Assembly: GCA_045430345.1 (NCBI GenBank)
Contig: JAILXT010000006.1
Coordinates: 186,001-250,000 of the forward strand
From: Agarilytica sp045430345
GTDB taxonomy: Bacteria; Pseudomonadota; Gammaproteobacteria; Pseudomonadales; Cellvibrionaceae
Direction of reading: 5' to 3'
Length of the DNA stretch: 64,000 nucleotides
The notes under the pieces are model-generated. The model saw only the letters and a program-made list of their open reading frames with translations, searched no databases and was not told the DNA's origin. A program made the translations under genes and the position numbers. Positions 7,899-17,734 of this stretch are shown here, one piece after another. The number at the start of each line of letters is the position of its first letter. Within the stretch, counting starts at the first letter, position 1.

Positions 7899-10034
7899 AT
7901 GGCTTCTCCTCGCGCCGCAATCAAACACCTTTTATTTGGCTTCGCTGCTATTGCATGGATCAGCGCATGTGAAGGGGATGGATCGGGAAGCGGCGCCTCC
8001 ACAACAGGCGAGGGTGATACGGAAACCGATACAACGACGAGCAGTGTCAAAATCGGCAATGGCGGCGGCGGTGCTTTCCAAGACGGTAGCGCATCTGCTG
8101 AGTTGCTCGCCGCGACGATTGATGATGCGAGCTGGAATGTCGAAGTGGTTGTTGTGGATGCATCCAACATCGCCGTTACAGAAGTCTTCTCCGTCACCTT
8201 CAGCTCGACCTGCGTAACGACAGGCCTTGCGTCATTTTCTGAAAGCAGCGTTAATACGATCGCCGGACGAGCATCAACCACTTACGCCTCCGGCACCTGT
8301 GACGGTGTGGATACGGTGGTAGCCAGTATCAACGCGGGCGGGCAAACTCTCTCGGCCCAAGCCGATCTTGATATCGATAGCGCGGTGGCATCCGCCGGTG
8401 GCGGTACCGGCGCGTCAGCACTTTCATTAGGGTCTGGTACCGGTACGGGATATACCGCCGGGGCACTTGGCGCAAGCGCCACGTCCTTACAAGCCGGCGC
8501 TTCTGTGACGATATCGGCGAATATTGTCGACAGCGACAACGAGCCTTTTGTCTCCCCGATTAGCGTGGCCTTCTCATCCGGTTGCGTATCCACTGGCCTC
8601 GCGTCTTTCGGCCAAACCACGGTAAGCACCGATGGCGGCCTAGCGACAACCCTCTACACGGCCGCTGGCTGCAGCGGTGAAGATACAATTTCAGCAACTG
8701 CCAACTACGAAGGGCAAGTGCTCAACGCTGAAGTACTTTTGGATATTGCCGCCGATACTGTACTCGGCGTGGAATTCGTTTCTAATTCAGAATCCACTCT
8801 CGCCATTGCCGGCATTGGCGGGGATGAAACATCCCTGGTCACCTTCCGCATCGTTGGCGCTCAAGGCGCACCGATTGTTGGCGAGCTTGTCTCATTTGAA
8901 CTGAGCAATTCGGCAGGCGGCGCAACACTTGCCAGCGAAACCGAGTCCGGGGAAACCAACAACTCGGGAGAGGTTACGACAGTGGTGCAAAGCGGCACGG
9001 TTAACTCCTCGCTAAGAGTCATCGCCACCCACGACGCCACGGGGATTCAAGGGTTCTCCGACGATATTTCGATATCCACCGGTGTACCGGTCTCGCGCTC
9101 TTTCGACTTGTCACTCATACCGTCCAACCCACACGCGTGGCGCGTAAACGATGCAGAAGTATCCATTACCGCGAATGTCAGCGACCAATTCGGCAATGCC
9201 CCTCCGGACGGTACCCGCGTTAGCTTCCGCTCGGTGGAAATAGGGATTATCCCCGGCTCCTGTGAATTAGTTAACGGGGAATGTACTGTCATCTGGGAAA
9301 GCTCAGGCAATCGCGGCCTGATCACTGCGGATACACTGGGGCGCGGTGGGCGCGCCAGCGTCATTGGTTTTATGAGCGGCGCGGAAGACTTCACAGACTT
9401 CAATGCAAACGGTCTGTTTGATAGCGGCTCGTCTGCAGAGGTCGCCTCTATAACGGATCTGGGAGAAGCATTTACCGACCAGAACGAAGATGGCGTTTTT
9501 AACACGGGTGAAAACTTCGTCGACAGCTTTTTGAATAACCCAGCCCCCACCAGTAACACCGACGGCGCTTCGAATGAAAGCTACGATGCCAGCGGTGACG
9601 GCATCTATAACGGGCCTTGCAGTACCCTCATCAACAGTGACTGCCCCGTATCGGCATTGCAATCTACGACCATCTGGGACGAAGTGGTCATTTCGCTCTC
9701 ATCTGAGGACGCGCAATTCTGCGATATTGGCAATCTCCCCCCCGTCGGCACAACAATCGATGCCGGCTTTTTCATGTCTGGCGTGTACCTGTGCGATATC
9801 AATGAAAACTCGCTACCTGTTGGCACCGTGATTACCTTCGAACCAAAAGATATCGAACTGGTGGGTGTTACCCGCTATACCGTTCCCAGCAACACCACTG
9901 AACCAGCTGGGCCATTCGGTGTTGTCATCCTAGCCGAAGGGGCTGTAGATGCCGGCGCCTCGTTTACAATACGCGTGGCCGTCCCGAATACAGCAGAACA
10001 GGCGTACACATGGCTGGTAGATGAAGCCCCGTAA
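7899..10034 (+). CDS. Surface lipoprotein with Ig-like (invasin/Big_1-type) repeats
   Basis: About 711 residues from the ATG at 7899. That start gives a lipoprotein signal peptide (LLFGFAAIAWISAC, lipobox ISAC); the frame is open upstream but has no signal sequence there. A low-complexity Gly/Ser/Thr/Asp stretch follows the acylated Cys. Two clearly homologous Ig-like repeats come next, each with a Cys pair and sharing TGLASF and the ending LDI (about residues 85-160 and 195-275). Further Ig-like modules (about 280-460) precede an Asp-rich region with repeated DxNxDG-type calcium-binding-like motifs (DFNANGLFD, DQNEDGVFN, DASGDGIYN). Probably an outer-membrane adhesin or structural protein. 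No export partner is adjacent. Antisense frames across it are composition artefacts. Confidence 0.75.
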   Translation: MASPRAAIKHLLFGFAAIAWISACEGDGSGSGASTTGEGDTETDTTTSSVKIGNGGGGAFQDGSASAELLAATIDDASWNVEVVVVDASNIAVTEVFSVTFSSTCVTTGLASFSESSVNTIAGRASTTYASGTCDGVDTVVASINAGGQTLSAQADLDIDSAVASAGGGTGASALSLGSGTGTGYTAGALGASATSLQAGASVTISANIVDSDNEPFVSPISVAFSSGCVSTGLASFGQTTVSTDGGLATTLYTAAGCSGEDTISATANYEGQVLNAEVLLDIAADTVLGVEFVSNSESTLAIAGIGGDETSLVTFRIVGAQGAPIVGELVSFELSNSAGGATLASETESGETNNSGEVTTVVQSGTVNSSLRVIATHDATGIQGFSDDISISTGVPVSRSFDLSLIPSNPHAWRVNDAEVSITANVSDQFGNAPPDGTRVSFRSVEIGIIPGSCELVNGECTVIWESSGNRGLITADTLGRGGRASVIGFMSGAEDFTDFNANGLFDSGSSAEVASITDLGEAFTDQNEDGVFNTGENFVDSFLNNPAPTSNTDGASNESYDASGDGIYNGPCSTLINSDCPVSALQSTTIWDEVVISLSSEDAQFCDIGNLPPVGTTIDAGFFMSGVYLCDINENSLPVGTVITFEPKDIELVGVTRYTVPSNTTEPAGPFGVVILAEGAVDAGASFTIRVAVPNTAEQAYTWLVDEAP

Positions 10035-10065
10035 CACATACGCGGCTAGCACTTAAGCCAAAAAA

Positions 10066-11175
10066 TTAAGAAAAGAAATCAACAATCGCAGGAGCAAACT
10101 TCTCGGTATCCATCACCGCCCCCAAGTGGCCATAGTCCGACTTAAAGCGAAACAATGATGCATCCACCGGCGAAGCCGCCAGTGCTTCATAGCCCAAGAT
10201 TGAATCCTGAAGATGAAACACTAGATCATCATCACAAATAATAAATAATACCTTTGCCTTCATTTTGTCGAGGTCGTTACGAATATCGAAGGTCTGATAA
10301 GTGTCCACCATTTTTAACAAGGAGTTCGGATCTATCCCAGGCTTTCTCTGCAGCGCATACTCCCGCAAATAATCCATGAGCAAGCATTCACTCTGAAGGT
10401 GGCGGCTCCCTCGAGCTTCATCACGCGCTAGCGTATCGATAGAAAACAGTTTCGTTGCCATACCGAAGCCCAAACCATTCAGTGTGGTGATCCGAAGGCT
10501 AGACTCCAAACCCTTATCCGGAAATTCACTCTCGTAGTAGTCCCCACCGTTCCACGCGGCATCCACTTTAATCGGCTCGCCCCACATTTCGATCATCGCC
10601 GCCGTGTATTCAGAAAGGCGTATACCGGGCGGCACGACAGAAATCACCCTTGCCACGCTGTCTGGATACGTCGCCGCCATCTGCATGCTTTGAATAGAGC
10701 CGCCCGACGCACCAATCGCCCCATAGAGTTGTTCAATTCCCAGAAATTCCAACAGCTTCTTCTGCACATGAGCCAAATCTACCGTCGTTAAATCGGGAAA
10801 GGCCATGCCCCATGGTTTGCCCGTATCCGGGTTAATCGACAACGGGCCCGTGGTATACACCTTGTCACTAAAAGCGTTAATGTTATTCAGCGAATCCACC
10901 CCAATCACAAAAAAACGATCGGTATCAATCGCTTTCCCTGGGCCAATCAACGCATCCCAATACCCAGGCTCCTCATCCTCAGCACTATACTTTCCCGCCG
11001 CATGAGAACTGCCCGAAAAAAAGTGAGGGACAAATATCGCGTTATCCTTTGCCTCGTTCAACGCCCCAAAGGTTTCGTAGCCAAATCGAAGATTTTGGAT
11101 TTCATCTCCTAAAACCGTCGTATAAGCACCACACTCAAAAACTTTCTTCTCAACGATTAAATCTGCGTTCGCCAT
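10066..11175 (-). CDS. MetX-like alpha/beta hydrolase (homoserine O-acetyltransferase family)
   Basis: 369 residues with the alpha/beta-hydrolase order of the MetX family. The nucleophile elbow is GASGGSIQSMQ (about residue 145), the acid is in IICDDDLVF (about 320) and the catalytic His is in YGHLGAVMD (about 350). True homoserine acetyltransferases normally show GGSMGGMQ at the elbow; this variant elbow and the lack of methionine genes nearby suggest a diverged acyltransferase or hydrolase. There is no signal peptide, so it is probably cytoplasmic. It is a single gene transcribed towards the Ig-like lipoprotein gene. The family is well supported; the substrate is unknown. Confidence 0.75.
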   Translation of the reverse strand: MANADLIVEKKVFECGAYTTVLGDEIQNLRFGYETFGALNEAKDNAIFVPHFFSGSSHAAGKYSAEDEEPGYWDALIGPGKAIDTDRFFVIGVDSLNNINAFSDKVYTTGPLSINPDTGKPWGMAFPDLTTVDLAHVQKKLLEFLGIEQLYGAIGASGGSIQSMQMAATYPDSVARVISVVPPGIRLSEYTAAMIEMWGEPIKVDAAWNGGDYYESEFPDKGLESSLRITTLNGLGFGMATKLFSIDTLARDEARGSRHLQSECLLMDYLREYALQRKPGIDPNSLLKMVDTYQTFDIRNDLDKMKAKVLFIICDDDLVFHLQDSILGYEALAASPVDASLFRFKSDYGHLGAVMDTEKFAPAIVDFFS

Positions 11176-12216
11176 AATTCCACTTACCTCACAGGCCTCG
11201 AACGAAGCCGTATCATCATATCTGTCGCCCGATAAAGGCCTATCACTATATTTTACTATAGCGTTTTCCCCTTAAGTAGTTGTTACATAACACCAAGGTA
11301 AGATCGCCACGATCATGGGGTAAATGATGACGTTTGTTTTAATGCGAGACCAAAGCGTAAGGATCAGCTCGCCGCACTCACACCTCAAACCAAAATAAAA
11401 TTCGATTATACCGATACAATAAATATGGTGAGTCTAAAATAGATATGATTTTTTCTTGATCAAAACGAACAAAAAATAAAACCGAACAAAAAAAACAACG
11501 CAAAACCCGCACAAAAAATACGTAATATCATGCAAAAGCGCTATAGATTTTTAAATTGTTACGCCAATAAGTTTTAATTAGTGAAGAAAAGATAGACGTC
11601 GTTCACTTTTTCGGCTCAATCGTAAAATTTTTCAACAGTTGGAGAATCTTTTGATCTATAATCTCCCCACTCACATAAATCAACAATAATAATTGCAAGC
11701 GTGAGTGTTGCTAAGAATTTATAAAAACAAACGCAACGACGTGGTATTTGTCCATATGGCGCCACCGTTTTTGCTTATTTTCGATATAATCAATACTTGG
11801 TATCGAGGAAGCAATTAAGGCAGATACATTTTTACTCAGCACTAGAATCAAAACGCAACATGTTCAACCTAATATAAAAATAATAATTAAATCGTAACAA
11901 AAGTCATCCAAGATATTCATTAACACGTAAATTGTATTATAAGAAATCCGCACTCATTGAGTGATCGGAACCATAGCTCGCCTTCCTCGGAAAGTGACGT
12001 CTTTACTTCTGTCGGCTAAACAGACTAAAGCAACATAACAATAAAAGAAGTTTTGCTTTAGAAAGTTTGCAGAATGCCCCTTTTGCAAAGAAAAATAAGT
12101 AGCGTAGTTGTACGCAGGTTTCGACCCTGCTTGTTCTTACAACGTTTTTACGAAAGCTTACAAAAACACCGTATTTTATAGGGTTTCCTACGAATATGGT
12201 CGCGGCATTCTCACGA
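11176..12216. other. Long AT-rich intergenic region before the esterase array
   Basis: About 1 kb between the divergent MetX-like gene and the first esterase leader. It is rich in A/T runs and has no credible coding frame. Near 12114-12131 the sequence GCAGG-TTTCGAC-CCTGC resembles a tRNA T-arm, but no cloverleaf surrounds it. It probably contains the promoter of the first esterase; I cannot place the -35/-10 reliably. Confidence 0.4.
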
Positions 12217-12354
12217 TTTTAGAAGATCTCTTTATGCACCACTTTAGTGTCGTTTGACACAGCTGCAAAAGAGAATTTGTTGTGCTGGTAGTGAGTGCTC
12301 GGCATACAAATAAAATCTTCTAAAAAGCCGCCAGAAGACTCAGAGGTCTTCTGG
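12217..12354 (+). promoter_or_regulatory. Structured 5' leader of esterase copy 1
   Basis: Long-range stem P1: TTTTAGAAGAT (12217-12227) pairs perfectly with ATCTTCTAAAA (12315-12325), enclosing 87 bases that include the hairpin GTGTC-gttt-GACAC (12247-12260). P2 is a perfect 9-bp hairpin, CCAGAAGAC-tcagag-GTCTTCTGG (12331-12354), ending 17 bases before the GGAGA ribosome-binding site. The same arrangement recurs before the other three copies. Confidence 0.55.
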
Positions 12355-12385
12355 TATATAACAACAACCCTGGAGATACACTCTA

Positions 12386-13624
12386 ATGAGTTATAATAAA
12401 ATAACACACTCAATTAAATGGCTTTTAGCATTTGCCGGCATCGTCGTTCTAGCCTCTACCGCCCAAGCAGGAAGCTGGCGCTCAGAAGCAACTATCGGTG
12501 GAAAATTAAAAGCACACGTCTACGTTCCTACTTCTTCTCCTGCCCTTAACGGCAAGCGCGCACTTATGGTAAGCATGCATGGCTGCGGCCAAACCCACAG
12601 TGACTTTAAAGCGGGCGCTAACTGGCCTGGTGCTGCAGACGACTACGGTATGGTTGTTGCGCTTCCAAAATCATCTGACGAAGGCTCTTACGGCTGGGTT
12701 GGATGTTGGAACTTCCACGTGGGCATGAACGCTTCACGTTCACAAACGGATGCAAAATACCTTATCGATATGGTTAACGCATTAATTGCTGATACTTCTT
12801 TAAACATCGATCCTAAGCAAGTATATATCACGGGCCTTTCTTCAGGCGCGGGTATGACTAACCAAATGGCTTGTTTGGCTCCAGACGTATTCGCAGGTGC
12901 TGGTGTTAACGCTGGCCCAGCGCCCGGTTCAACCGGAAGCAGTTCGGATCTTAACAACCCAGCAATCTCTGCTAACCAAGGTAAAAACAACTGTAACAAC
13001 CTAGCTGATTCTTACCAAAGCTATCTGTACACACAGGTTTACAACAACGTTCACGGTACTGAAGACGGTTCTGTAAGCCCTGCTCACGCACAACGTAACA
13101 CCGAAATCTTTGAGAAAGTGTACGAGCAAAGCGGTGGCGGCATTTCTACTTGTAGCACTAGCACCCTTTCTGGCGGCGGCGATGTTACTACTTTGTGTGA
13201 CAGCACTGGCCCACGTATTTCTAAAGTCATGGTTAACGGTATGGGTCACGCTTGGCCTGCAGGTCCTGGTAGTTCTGGTGGTGGTAACTATATCGACCAC
13301 ACGCACGTTAACTACCCTGACTACATCACTGAGTTCTTCTTTGATAACAACCGTCGTGTAGGCAGCTCACAACCAACGCCTACGCCTACAGCTACTGTTA
13401 CACCTACTCCAACACCTACGCCAACAGCTACACCTCCTCCAACTAGCTGTACTCAGTACACATCTAACAACGTAACGCACGTTGCTGCTGGCCGTGCTGC
13501 GGTTGTATTTGGTCTTACTTACGCGGTAGGTTCTGGTGATTCAATGGGTGCATACAGCTACTTCACTACTAAAACCTTGCGTAAAACAGCGACTAACTAC
13601 TATGAAGTAGGTAACTGTCCTTAA
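12386..13624 (+). CDS. Secreted PHB-depolymerase-family esterase, copy 1 of 4
   Basis: 412 residues. A signal peptide (about 1-28, cleaved after AQA) is followed by an Esterase_phb-type alpha/beta-hydrolase domain. The lipase box is GLSSGAGM with Ser152, the acid is probably Asp227 (HGTEDGSVS) and the His is His288 (NGMGHAWPAG). MVSMHGCGQ forms the oxyanion-hole strand. A Pro-Thr linker (about 330-353) leads to a small C-terminal domain of about 57 residues with terminal cysteines (SCTQY to GNCP) and a GRAAVVFGL core, a module known to me from other secreted marine enzymes and probably for substrate or surface binding. It likely hydrolyses extracellular polyesters such as PHB or ester-linked polymers; the substrate is unproven. 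RBS GGAGA lies nine bases before ATG. An intrinsic terminator follows, so it is probably its own transcript. Confidence 0.88.
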   Translation: MSYNKITHSIKWLLAFAGIVVLASTAQAGSWRSEATIGGKLKAHVYVPTSSPALNGKRALMVSMHGCGQTHSDFKAGANWPGAADDYGMVVALPKSSDEGSYGWVGCWNFHVGMNASRSQTDAKYLIDMVNALIADTSLNIDPKQVYITGLSSGAGMTNQMACLAPDVFAGAGVNAGPAPGSTGSSSDLNNPAISANQGKNNCNNLADSYQSYLYTQVYNNVHGTEDGSVSPAHAQRNTEIFEKVYEQSGGGISTCSTSTLSGGGDVTTLCDSTGPRISKVMVNGMGHAWPAGPGSSGGGNYIDHTHVNYPDYITEFFFDNNRRVGSSQPTPTPTATVTPTPTPTPTATPPPTSCTQYTSNNVTHVAAGRAAVVFGLTYAVGSGDSMGAYSYFTTKTLRKTATNYYEVGNCP

Positions 13625-13662
13625 CTTCACTATGTTAATCAACGATTAACTATCCTCGATCA

Positions 13663-13689
13663 AGCCGCTGTTTACAGCGGCTTTTTTTT
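13663..13689 (+). terminator. Intrinsic terminator of esterase copy 1
   Basis: AGCCGCTG-ttta-CAGCGGCT forms a perfect 8-bp GC-rich stem followed by seven T residues. Confidence 0.9.
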
Positions 13690-14576
13690 ACCTGCCACAA
13701 AGTCATCAACAACCCCTATTACCCCATCCAAACCTGGAAAATTCTGCAACGCACAATACTGAATTCAATGTTTATTTACCCCTAACCTGGTCCCGTGAAC
13801 TACTTTATGGGCAATACCATCGCGTAAAAATCACTCGACGATATTGATCTAATAACAATCAAATGCTGCTTGCATCACAAACGAAATCGATAAAATCGAT
13901 TCGAGCAACTGAAAAGCAACGTAATTAAGAACAAGGTTCTTCCATCAAAAAAAACAATACGTGCGCCAAAGAATAGAAAAAGATCAATACAAGAGCACAC
14001 AATTAATTAATCGGTTAATTTTTTAAATGCGAATAAAAACGCTCAAATAGGCATACTTAAGACGCTTTTGACATAACCATTGATCTATATAAAACAATTT
14101 TTTTTCATCTCAAAAAAAAACTTGAACCCGTTCATCGTTTGTTGATATTTTTTAAAAACACTCAACGTTGAATGAAGTTTTTGTTTTATACTCTGTTCAC
14201 TCATTAAAAATGATAATTACAAACGCAGTTATGAGCATGACTATGCAGGTGTTAAAAAACATAAGCGGTACGCAAGCGAATTCATTCGTACAAGCCGCAA
14301 CAAAATACAGCGCTATTGCTGCACCCGCACAAAACAACCATATTTGCTTTTTCTGCAACAAAAACGGAACGCTTGAAAATAATAAAAAAATGAGCGCTTC
14401 TGACCATTCCAGTGGAACACTCGTTTCTGTGAATACACAGAACCCTCAACTTGTACGGCTAATGACAAAATTTATAAAGTCTTGGGGACTTTACCTGTTA
14501 CGGGAAAAACACCTTAGATTTGCGATTTAGATTTTTGTTAAGTGCTCTGCTTACAAACAGACGTACTCAACACCGA
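13690..14576. other. AT-rich intergenic region between esterase copies 1 and 2
   Basis: Nearly 0.9 kb with no convincing gene. A 120-codon frame at 14168-14530 starts with TTG, lacks an RBS and has an unnatural composition, so I do not call it. The promoter of copy 2 should lie here. Confidence 0.4.
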
Positions 14577-14710
14577 ATTTAGAAGTTCTTTAATTTTTGG
14601 CAAGTATTCAGATACAACGCCTTTAATTGATAACCCTCACTTAATAACGGCATGAGGCCGAAAGTGATGGGCGCTTCTGAATACATCAGTTGGTAATGTT
14701 GCCGGCTGAT
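14577..14710 (+). promoter_or_regulatory. Structured 5' leader of esterase copy 2
   Basis: P1: ATTTAGAAG (14577-14585) pairs with CTTCTGAAT (14674-14682) with one G-U pair, enclosing 88 bases, almost the same span as in copy 1. Inside are nested arms TCACTT/AAGTGA around CGGC/GCCG. P2: ATCAGTTGG (14685-14693) pairs with CCGGCTGAT (14702-14710) with two G-U pairs. The RBS segment CTGGAGACACTCT follows. Confidence 0.5.
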
Positions 14711-14741
14711 TGTTAACTCAACCCCTGGAGACACTCTAACC

Positions 14742-15980
14742 ATGAGTCATAATAAAATAATCAACTCTATTAAGATGTTAACCCTCCTTGCTAGCACACT
14801 CGTTTTAGCCGCGACTGCTAATGCAGGAAGCTGGAGATCCGAAACCACTATCGGTGGTAAATTACAAACGCACGTATATGTGCCCACTTCCTCACCTGCT
14901 GTTAACGGCAAGCGCGCTTTGATGGTAACCCTCCATGGTTGTAGTCAATCAGGCGACGATTTCCGAGCTGGCAGTGGCTGGCCTCCCATCGCCGATCAAT
15001 ACGGTATGGTTGTTGCGCTTCCTACAGCTTCAGGCGAAGGCTCTTACGGCTGGTTAAAGTGTTGGAACTTCCATGTGGGCATGAACGCAAGCCGCACAAG
15101 CTCAGATCCCAAATACCTAATCAATATGGTTAACGCGTTAATTGCTGATACCTCTTTGAATATCGATCCACAGCAAGTTTACATCACGGGTCTTTCTTCA
15201 GGCGCGGGCATGACTAGCCAAATCGCATGTTTGGCTCCAGACATATTCGCGGGTGCTGGTGTGAACGCAGGCCCAGCTCCTGGCTCAACAGGAAGCACTA
15301 GCGACCTTAACAACCCAGCGATTTCAGCGAATCAAGGCAAAAACAACTGTAACAACTTGGCTGGATCTTACCAAAGCCATTTATACACCCAGTTACACAA
15401 CAACGTACATGGTTCTAACGATGGCTCTGTAAGCCCTGCTCACGCACAACGTAACACTGAAATCTTTGAAAAAGTGTACGAGCAAGACGGTTCAAACATC
15501 TCTACCTGTAGCACAAGCACACTTCCTGGTAACGGCGACGTCACCACTTTGTGTGATGGCACTGGTCCACGAATCTCTAAAGTCATCGTAAACGGCATGG
15601 GTCACGCATGGCCTGCAGGTCCTGGCAGTTCTGGTGGCGGTAACTATATCGATCACAGCCACGTCAACTACCCTTCGTATATTGCTGACTTCTTCATCAG
15701 CAACAACCGTCGTGTAGGTGGTTCACAACCAACGCCAACGCCTACTCCAACAGGTACTGCAACACCTACTCCAACGCCTACTCCAACGCCTCCTCCTTCT
15801 GGCTGTAACGAGTTCACGTCTAACAACGTAACTCATGTTTCTAGCGGTCGCGCTTATGTTGCCTTCGGTCTAACGTACGCGCTTGGCTCAAACAACTACA
15901 TGGGTGGCTACAACATCTTCACTACTCGAACTTTGGCTGAAACGTCAAACAACTACTATGTAGTGGGAAGCTGTCCTTAA
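14742..15980 (+). CDS. Secreted PHB-depolymerase-family esterase, copy 2 of 4
   Basis: 412 residues with the same layout as copy 1: signal peptide ending near ANA, esterase domain with GLSSGAGM, HGSNDGSVS and NGMGHAWPAG, Pro-Thr linker, and a C-terminal Cys-bounded domain (GCNEF to GSCP). It is the most divergent copy near the active-site entrance: MVTLHGCSQSGDDFRAGSGWPPIADQ replaces the version conserved in the others, and GWLKCWNF differs from copies 3 and 4. Its middle carries LNNPAISANQGKNNCNNLA as in copy 1, but HLYTQLHNNVHGSND as in copies 3 and 4, so it is a mosaic. Different specificity is plausible. RBS CTGGAGA precedes ATG; a strong terminator follows. Confidence 0.88.
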   Translation: MSHNKIINSIKMLTLLASTLVLAATANAGSWRSETTIGGKLQTHVYVPTSSPAVNGKRALMVTLHGCSQSGDDFRAGSGWPPIADQYGMVVALPTASGEGSYGWLKCWNFHVGMNASRTSSDPKYLINMVNALIADTSLNIDPQQVYITGLSSGAGMTSQIACLAPDIFAGAGVNAGPAPGSTGSTSDLNNPAISANQGKNNCNNLAGSYQSHLYTQLHNNVHGSNDGSVSPAHAQRNTEIFEKVYEQDGSNISTCSTSTLPGNGDVTTLCDGTGPRISKVIVNGMGHAWPAGPGSSGGGNYIDHSHVNYPSYIADFFISNNRRVGGSQPTPTPTPTGTATPTPTPTPTPPPSGCNEFTSNNVTHVSSGRAYVAFGLTYALGSNNYMGGYNIFTTRTLAETSNNYYVVGSCP

Positions 15981-16006
15981 TTACTAGATAGCTTTTAAAG
16001 ACTTAC

Positions 16007-16031
16007 GCCGCTGGTTCGCCAGCGGCTTTTT
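16007..16031 (+). terminator. Intrinsic terminator of esterase copy 2
   Basis: GCCGCTGG-ttcg-CCAGCGGC is a perfect 8-bp stem with a stable UUCG tetraloop, followed by five T residues. Confidence 0.9.
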
Positions 16032-16346
16032 ACATCAAAAATGACCGACATTGTATTTATTCAATATTTTCTCAGGAAATATTCGATAAGCACAAAATAA
16101 TAATAAACGCTTACTTCACGTATCACGATGTATCTATACATGAAGATGATGTATCAGACTTTCACATAACCCTGTTTAAGTAACGAGTTTTACCGAGCAC
16201 TTTGCCAAATAACACGAATAATTAATGGCGTAACGGTTTTGTTGTACAGCGGATAATTGCCACACCATATGTATCGAGGCTTGGAGCCTTAAATTTCCGT
16301 TCATAACTGACGCACATCTGTGTGTGCGTTAAAAAGTGCTCTCTGA

Positions 16347-16459
16347 TTTTTAGAAGCCCATAAATAATCCGCTGTATGGATTATTTGCTTTATGGAGGCC
16401 TGTAAGGAGGAATATAGGCAGCTTCTGAAAAACCGTCGGCGGTTAGTACAGACCACCGA
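16347..16459 (+). promoter_or_regulatory. Structured 5' leader of esterase copy 3
   Basis: P1: TTTTTAGAAGC (16347-16357) pairs with GCTTCTGAAAA (16421-16431) over 11 bp with a single G-U pair, at the same position as in copy 2. The interior holds AATAATCC/GGATTATT, an 8-bp hairpin. P2: TCGG-c-GGT (16436-16443) with ACC-a-CCGA (16452-16459), competing with an alternative hairpin AACCG/CGGTT (16431-16444). AGGAGACACTCT then precedes the ATG. The rest of the 15981-16486 gap, apart from the copy 2 terminator, shows nothing further. Confidence 0.5.
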
Positions 16460-16486
16460 TTTAAAATAAAAACTAGGAGACACTCT

Positions 16487-17734
16487 ATGAGTTTAAATAT
16501 GTTTAGGTATTCAACAAAACTACTATGTCTATTGGCAGGGCTGCTCTTTTTGAGCAGTGCAGTAAACGCCGGTTCATGGCGTTCCGAAGCCACCATCGGT
16601 GGAAAATTAAAAGCACACGTTTATGTGCCCACAACAGCACCACTGCTCAACGGCAAACGCGCTCTTATGGTGAGTATGCACGGTTGTGGTCAAAGCCATA
16701 ATGATTTCAAACAAGGCGCCAACTGGCCTGGCACAGCAGACGATTACGGTATGGTTGTCGCGCTACCTAAAGCTTCCGGTGAAGGCCTTTACGGAATGAT
16801 GTTGGGTTGCTGGAACTTCCACGTCGGCATGAGTGCAGACAGAACAAAAACAGATGCTAAATACTTGATCGATATGGTTAACGCGTTAATCGCTGACACC
16901 TCGCTTAATATCGATCCTGACCAAGTCTATATCACCGGATTATCCTCTGGTGCAGGTATGACCAGTCAAATCGCATGTTTGGCGCCAGACGTATTTGCAG
17001 GTGCAGGTGTTAACGCTGGCCCCGCACCAGGTTCAGGTGGTACCGATCTAAGCACGCCAGGCATCTCTGCCACGAAAGGCCGCAGTAACTGTAATACGCT
17101 CGCAGGTTCGTTCCAAAATCATTTATACACCCAGCTTCACAACAATGTGCATGGTTCAAATGACAGTTCGGTTAGCCCAGCACACGCCCAACGAAATACT
17201 GAAATTTTCGAGCTAGTATATGAACAAGATGGTTCTAATATTTCTACCTGTAGCACCAGTACATTACCAGGTAACGGCGACGTTACGACATTGTGTGACG
17301 GTATAGGCCCACGTGTTTCTAAAGTGATTGTTAATGGTATGGGACACGCATGGCCAGCCGGCCCAGGCAGTTCTGGCGGTGGTAGCTATATTGATCACAG
17401 CCACGTTAACTACCCTGACTATATTGCGGACTTTTTCTTCACAAATAACCGCCGTGTAGGTTCTTCTTTACCAACACCGACTCCAACACCGACTCCTACA
17501 GGTACTGTTACACCAACCCCAACAGCTACTCCAACACCAACACCTCCTCCTTCTTCATGCAACGAATTTACGTCTAACAACGTAAGTCACGTATCAAGTG
17601 GACGCGCAACCGTTTTATTTGGATTGGTTTATGCGAAAGGTTCAAATAACTATATGGGTCTTTACAATATTTTCACTGTAAGAACCTTGGCAGAAACATC
17701 TTCCAACTACTATGTCGTTGGTAGCTGTCCATAA
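16487..17734 (+). CDS. Secreted PHB-depolymerase-family esterase, copy 3 of 4
   Basis: 415 residues. Signal peptide about 1-27 (cleavage after VNA), esterase domain with the Ser-Asp-His elements GLSSGAGM, HGSNDSSVS and NGMGHAWPAG, the longest Pro-Thr linker of the four, and a C-terminal domain bounded by SCNEF and GSCP. It pairs most closely with copy 4 (QSHNDFKQGANWPGTADDYG; LGCWNFHVGMS; GRSNCNTLAGSFQNHLYTQ), with a two-residue insertion before LGCWNF relative to copies 1 and 2. The RBS is AGGAGA. No T-tailed terminator follows; a weak hairpin (TCTAGC/GCTAGA, near 17752-17768) and a 14-bp hairpin at 18022 are the only candidates. Confidence 0.88.
   Translation: MSLNMFRYSTKLLCLLAGLLFLSSAVNAGSWRSEATIGGKLKAHVYVPTTAPLLNGKRALMVSMHGCGQSHNDFKQGANWPGTADDYGMVVALPKASGEGLYGMMLGCWNFHVGMSADRTKTDAKYLIDMVNALIADTSLNIDPDQVYITGLSSGAGMTSQIACLAPDVFAGAGVNAGPAPGSGGTDLSTPGISATKGRSNCNTLAGSFQNHLYTQLHNNVHGSNDSSVSPAHAQRNTEIFELVYEQDGSNISTCSTSTLPGNGDVTTLCDGIGPRVSKVIVNGMGHAWPAGPGSSGGGSYIDHSHVNYPDYIADFFFTNNRRVGSSLPTPTPTPTPTGTVTPTPTATPTPTPPPSSCNEFTSNNVSHVSSGRATVLFGLVYAKGSNNYMGLYNIFTVRTLAETSSNYYVVGSCP

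Noticed and set aside
7661..8281. 206-codon antisense frame over the Ig-like lipoprotein gene
   Set aside because: It mirrors a GC-rich, repetitive coding region; the sense frame has a lipobox and domain repeats, the antisense has none.
12114..12131. GCAGG-TTTCGAC-CCTGC resembling a tRNA T-arm
   Set aside because: No acceptor, D or anticodon arms can be placed around it.
13376..13440. Pro-Thr coding repeats as a CRISPR or minisatellite array
   Set aside because: They are in-frame linker codons inside each esterase gene, with no spacers.
14168..14530. 120-codon reading frame between esterase copies 1 and 2
   Set aside because: TTG start, no ribosome-binding site, AT-rich composition like the surrounding non-coding DNA and no protein features.
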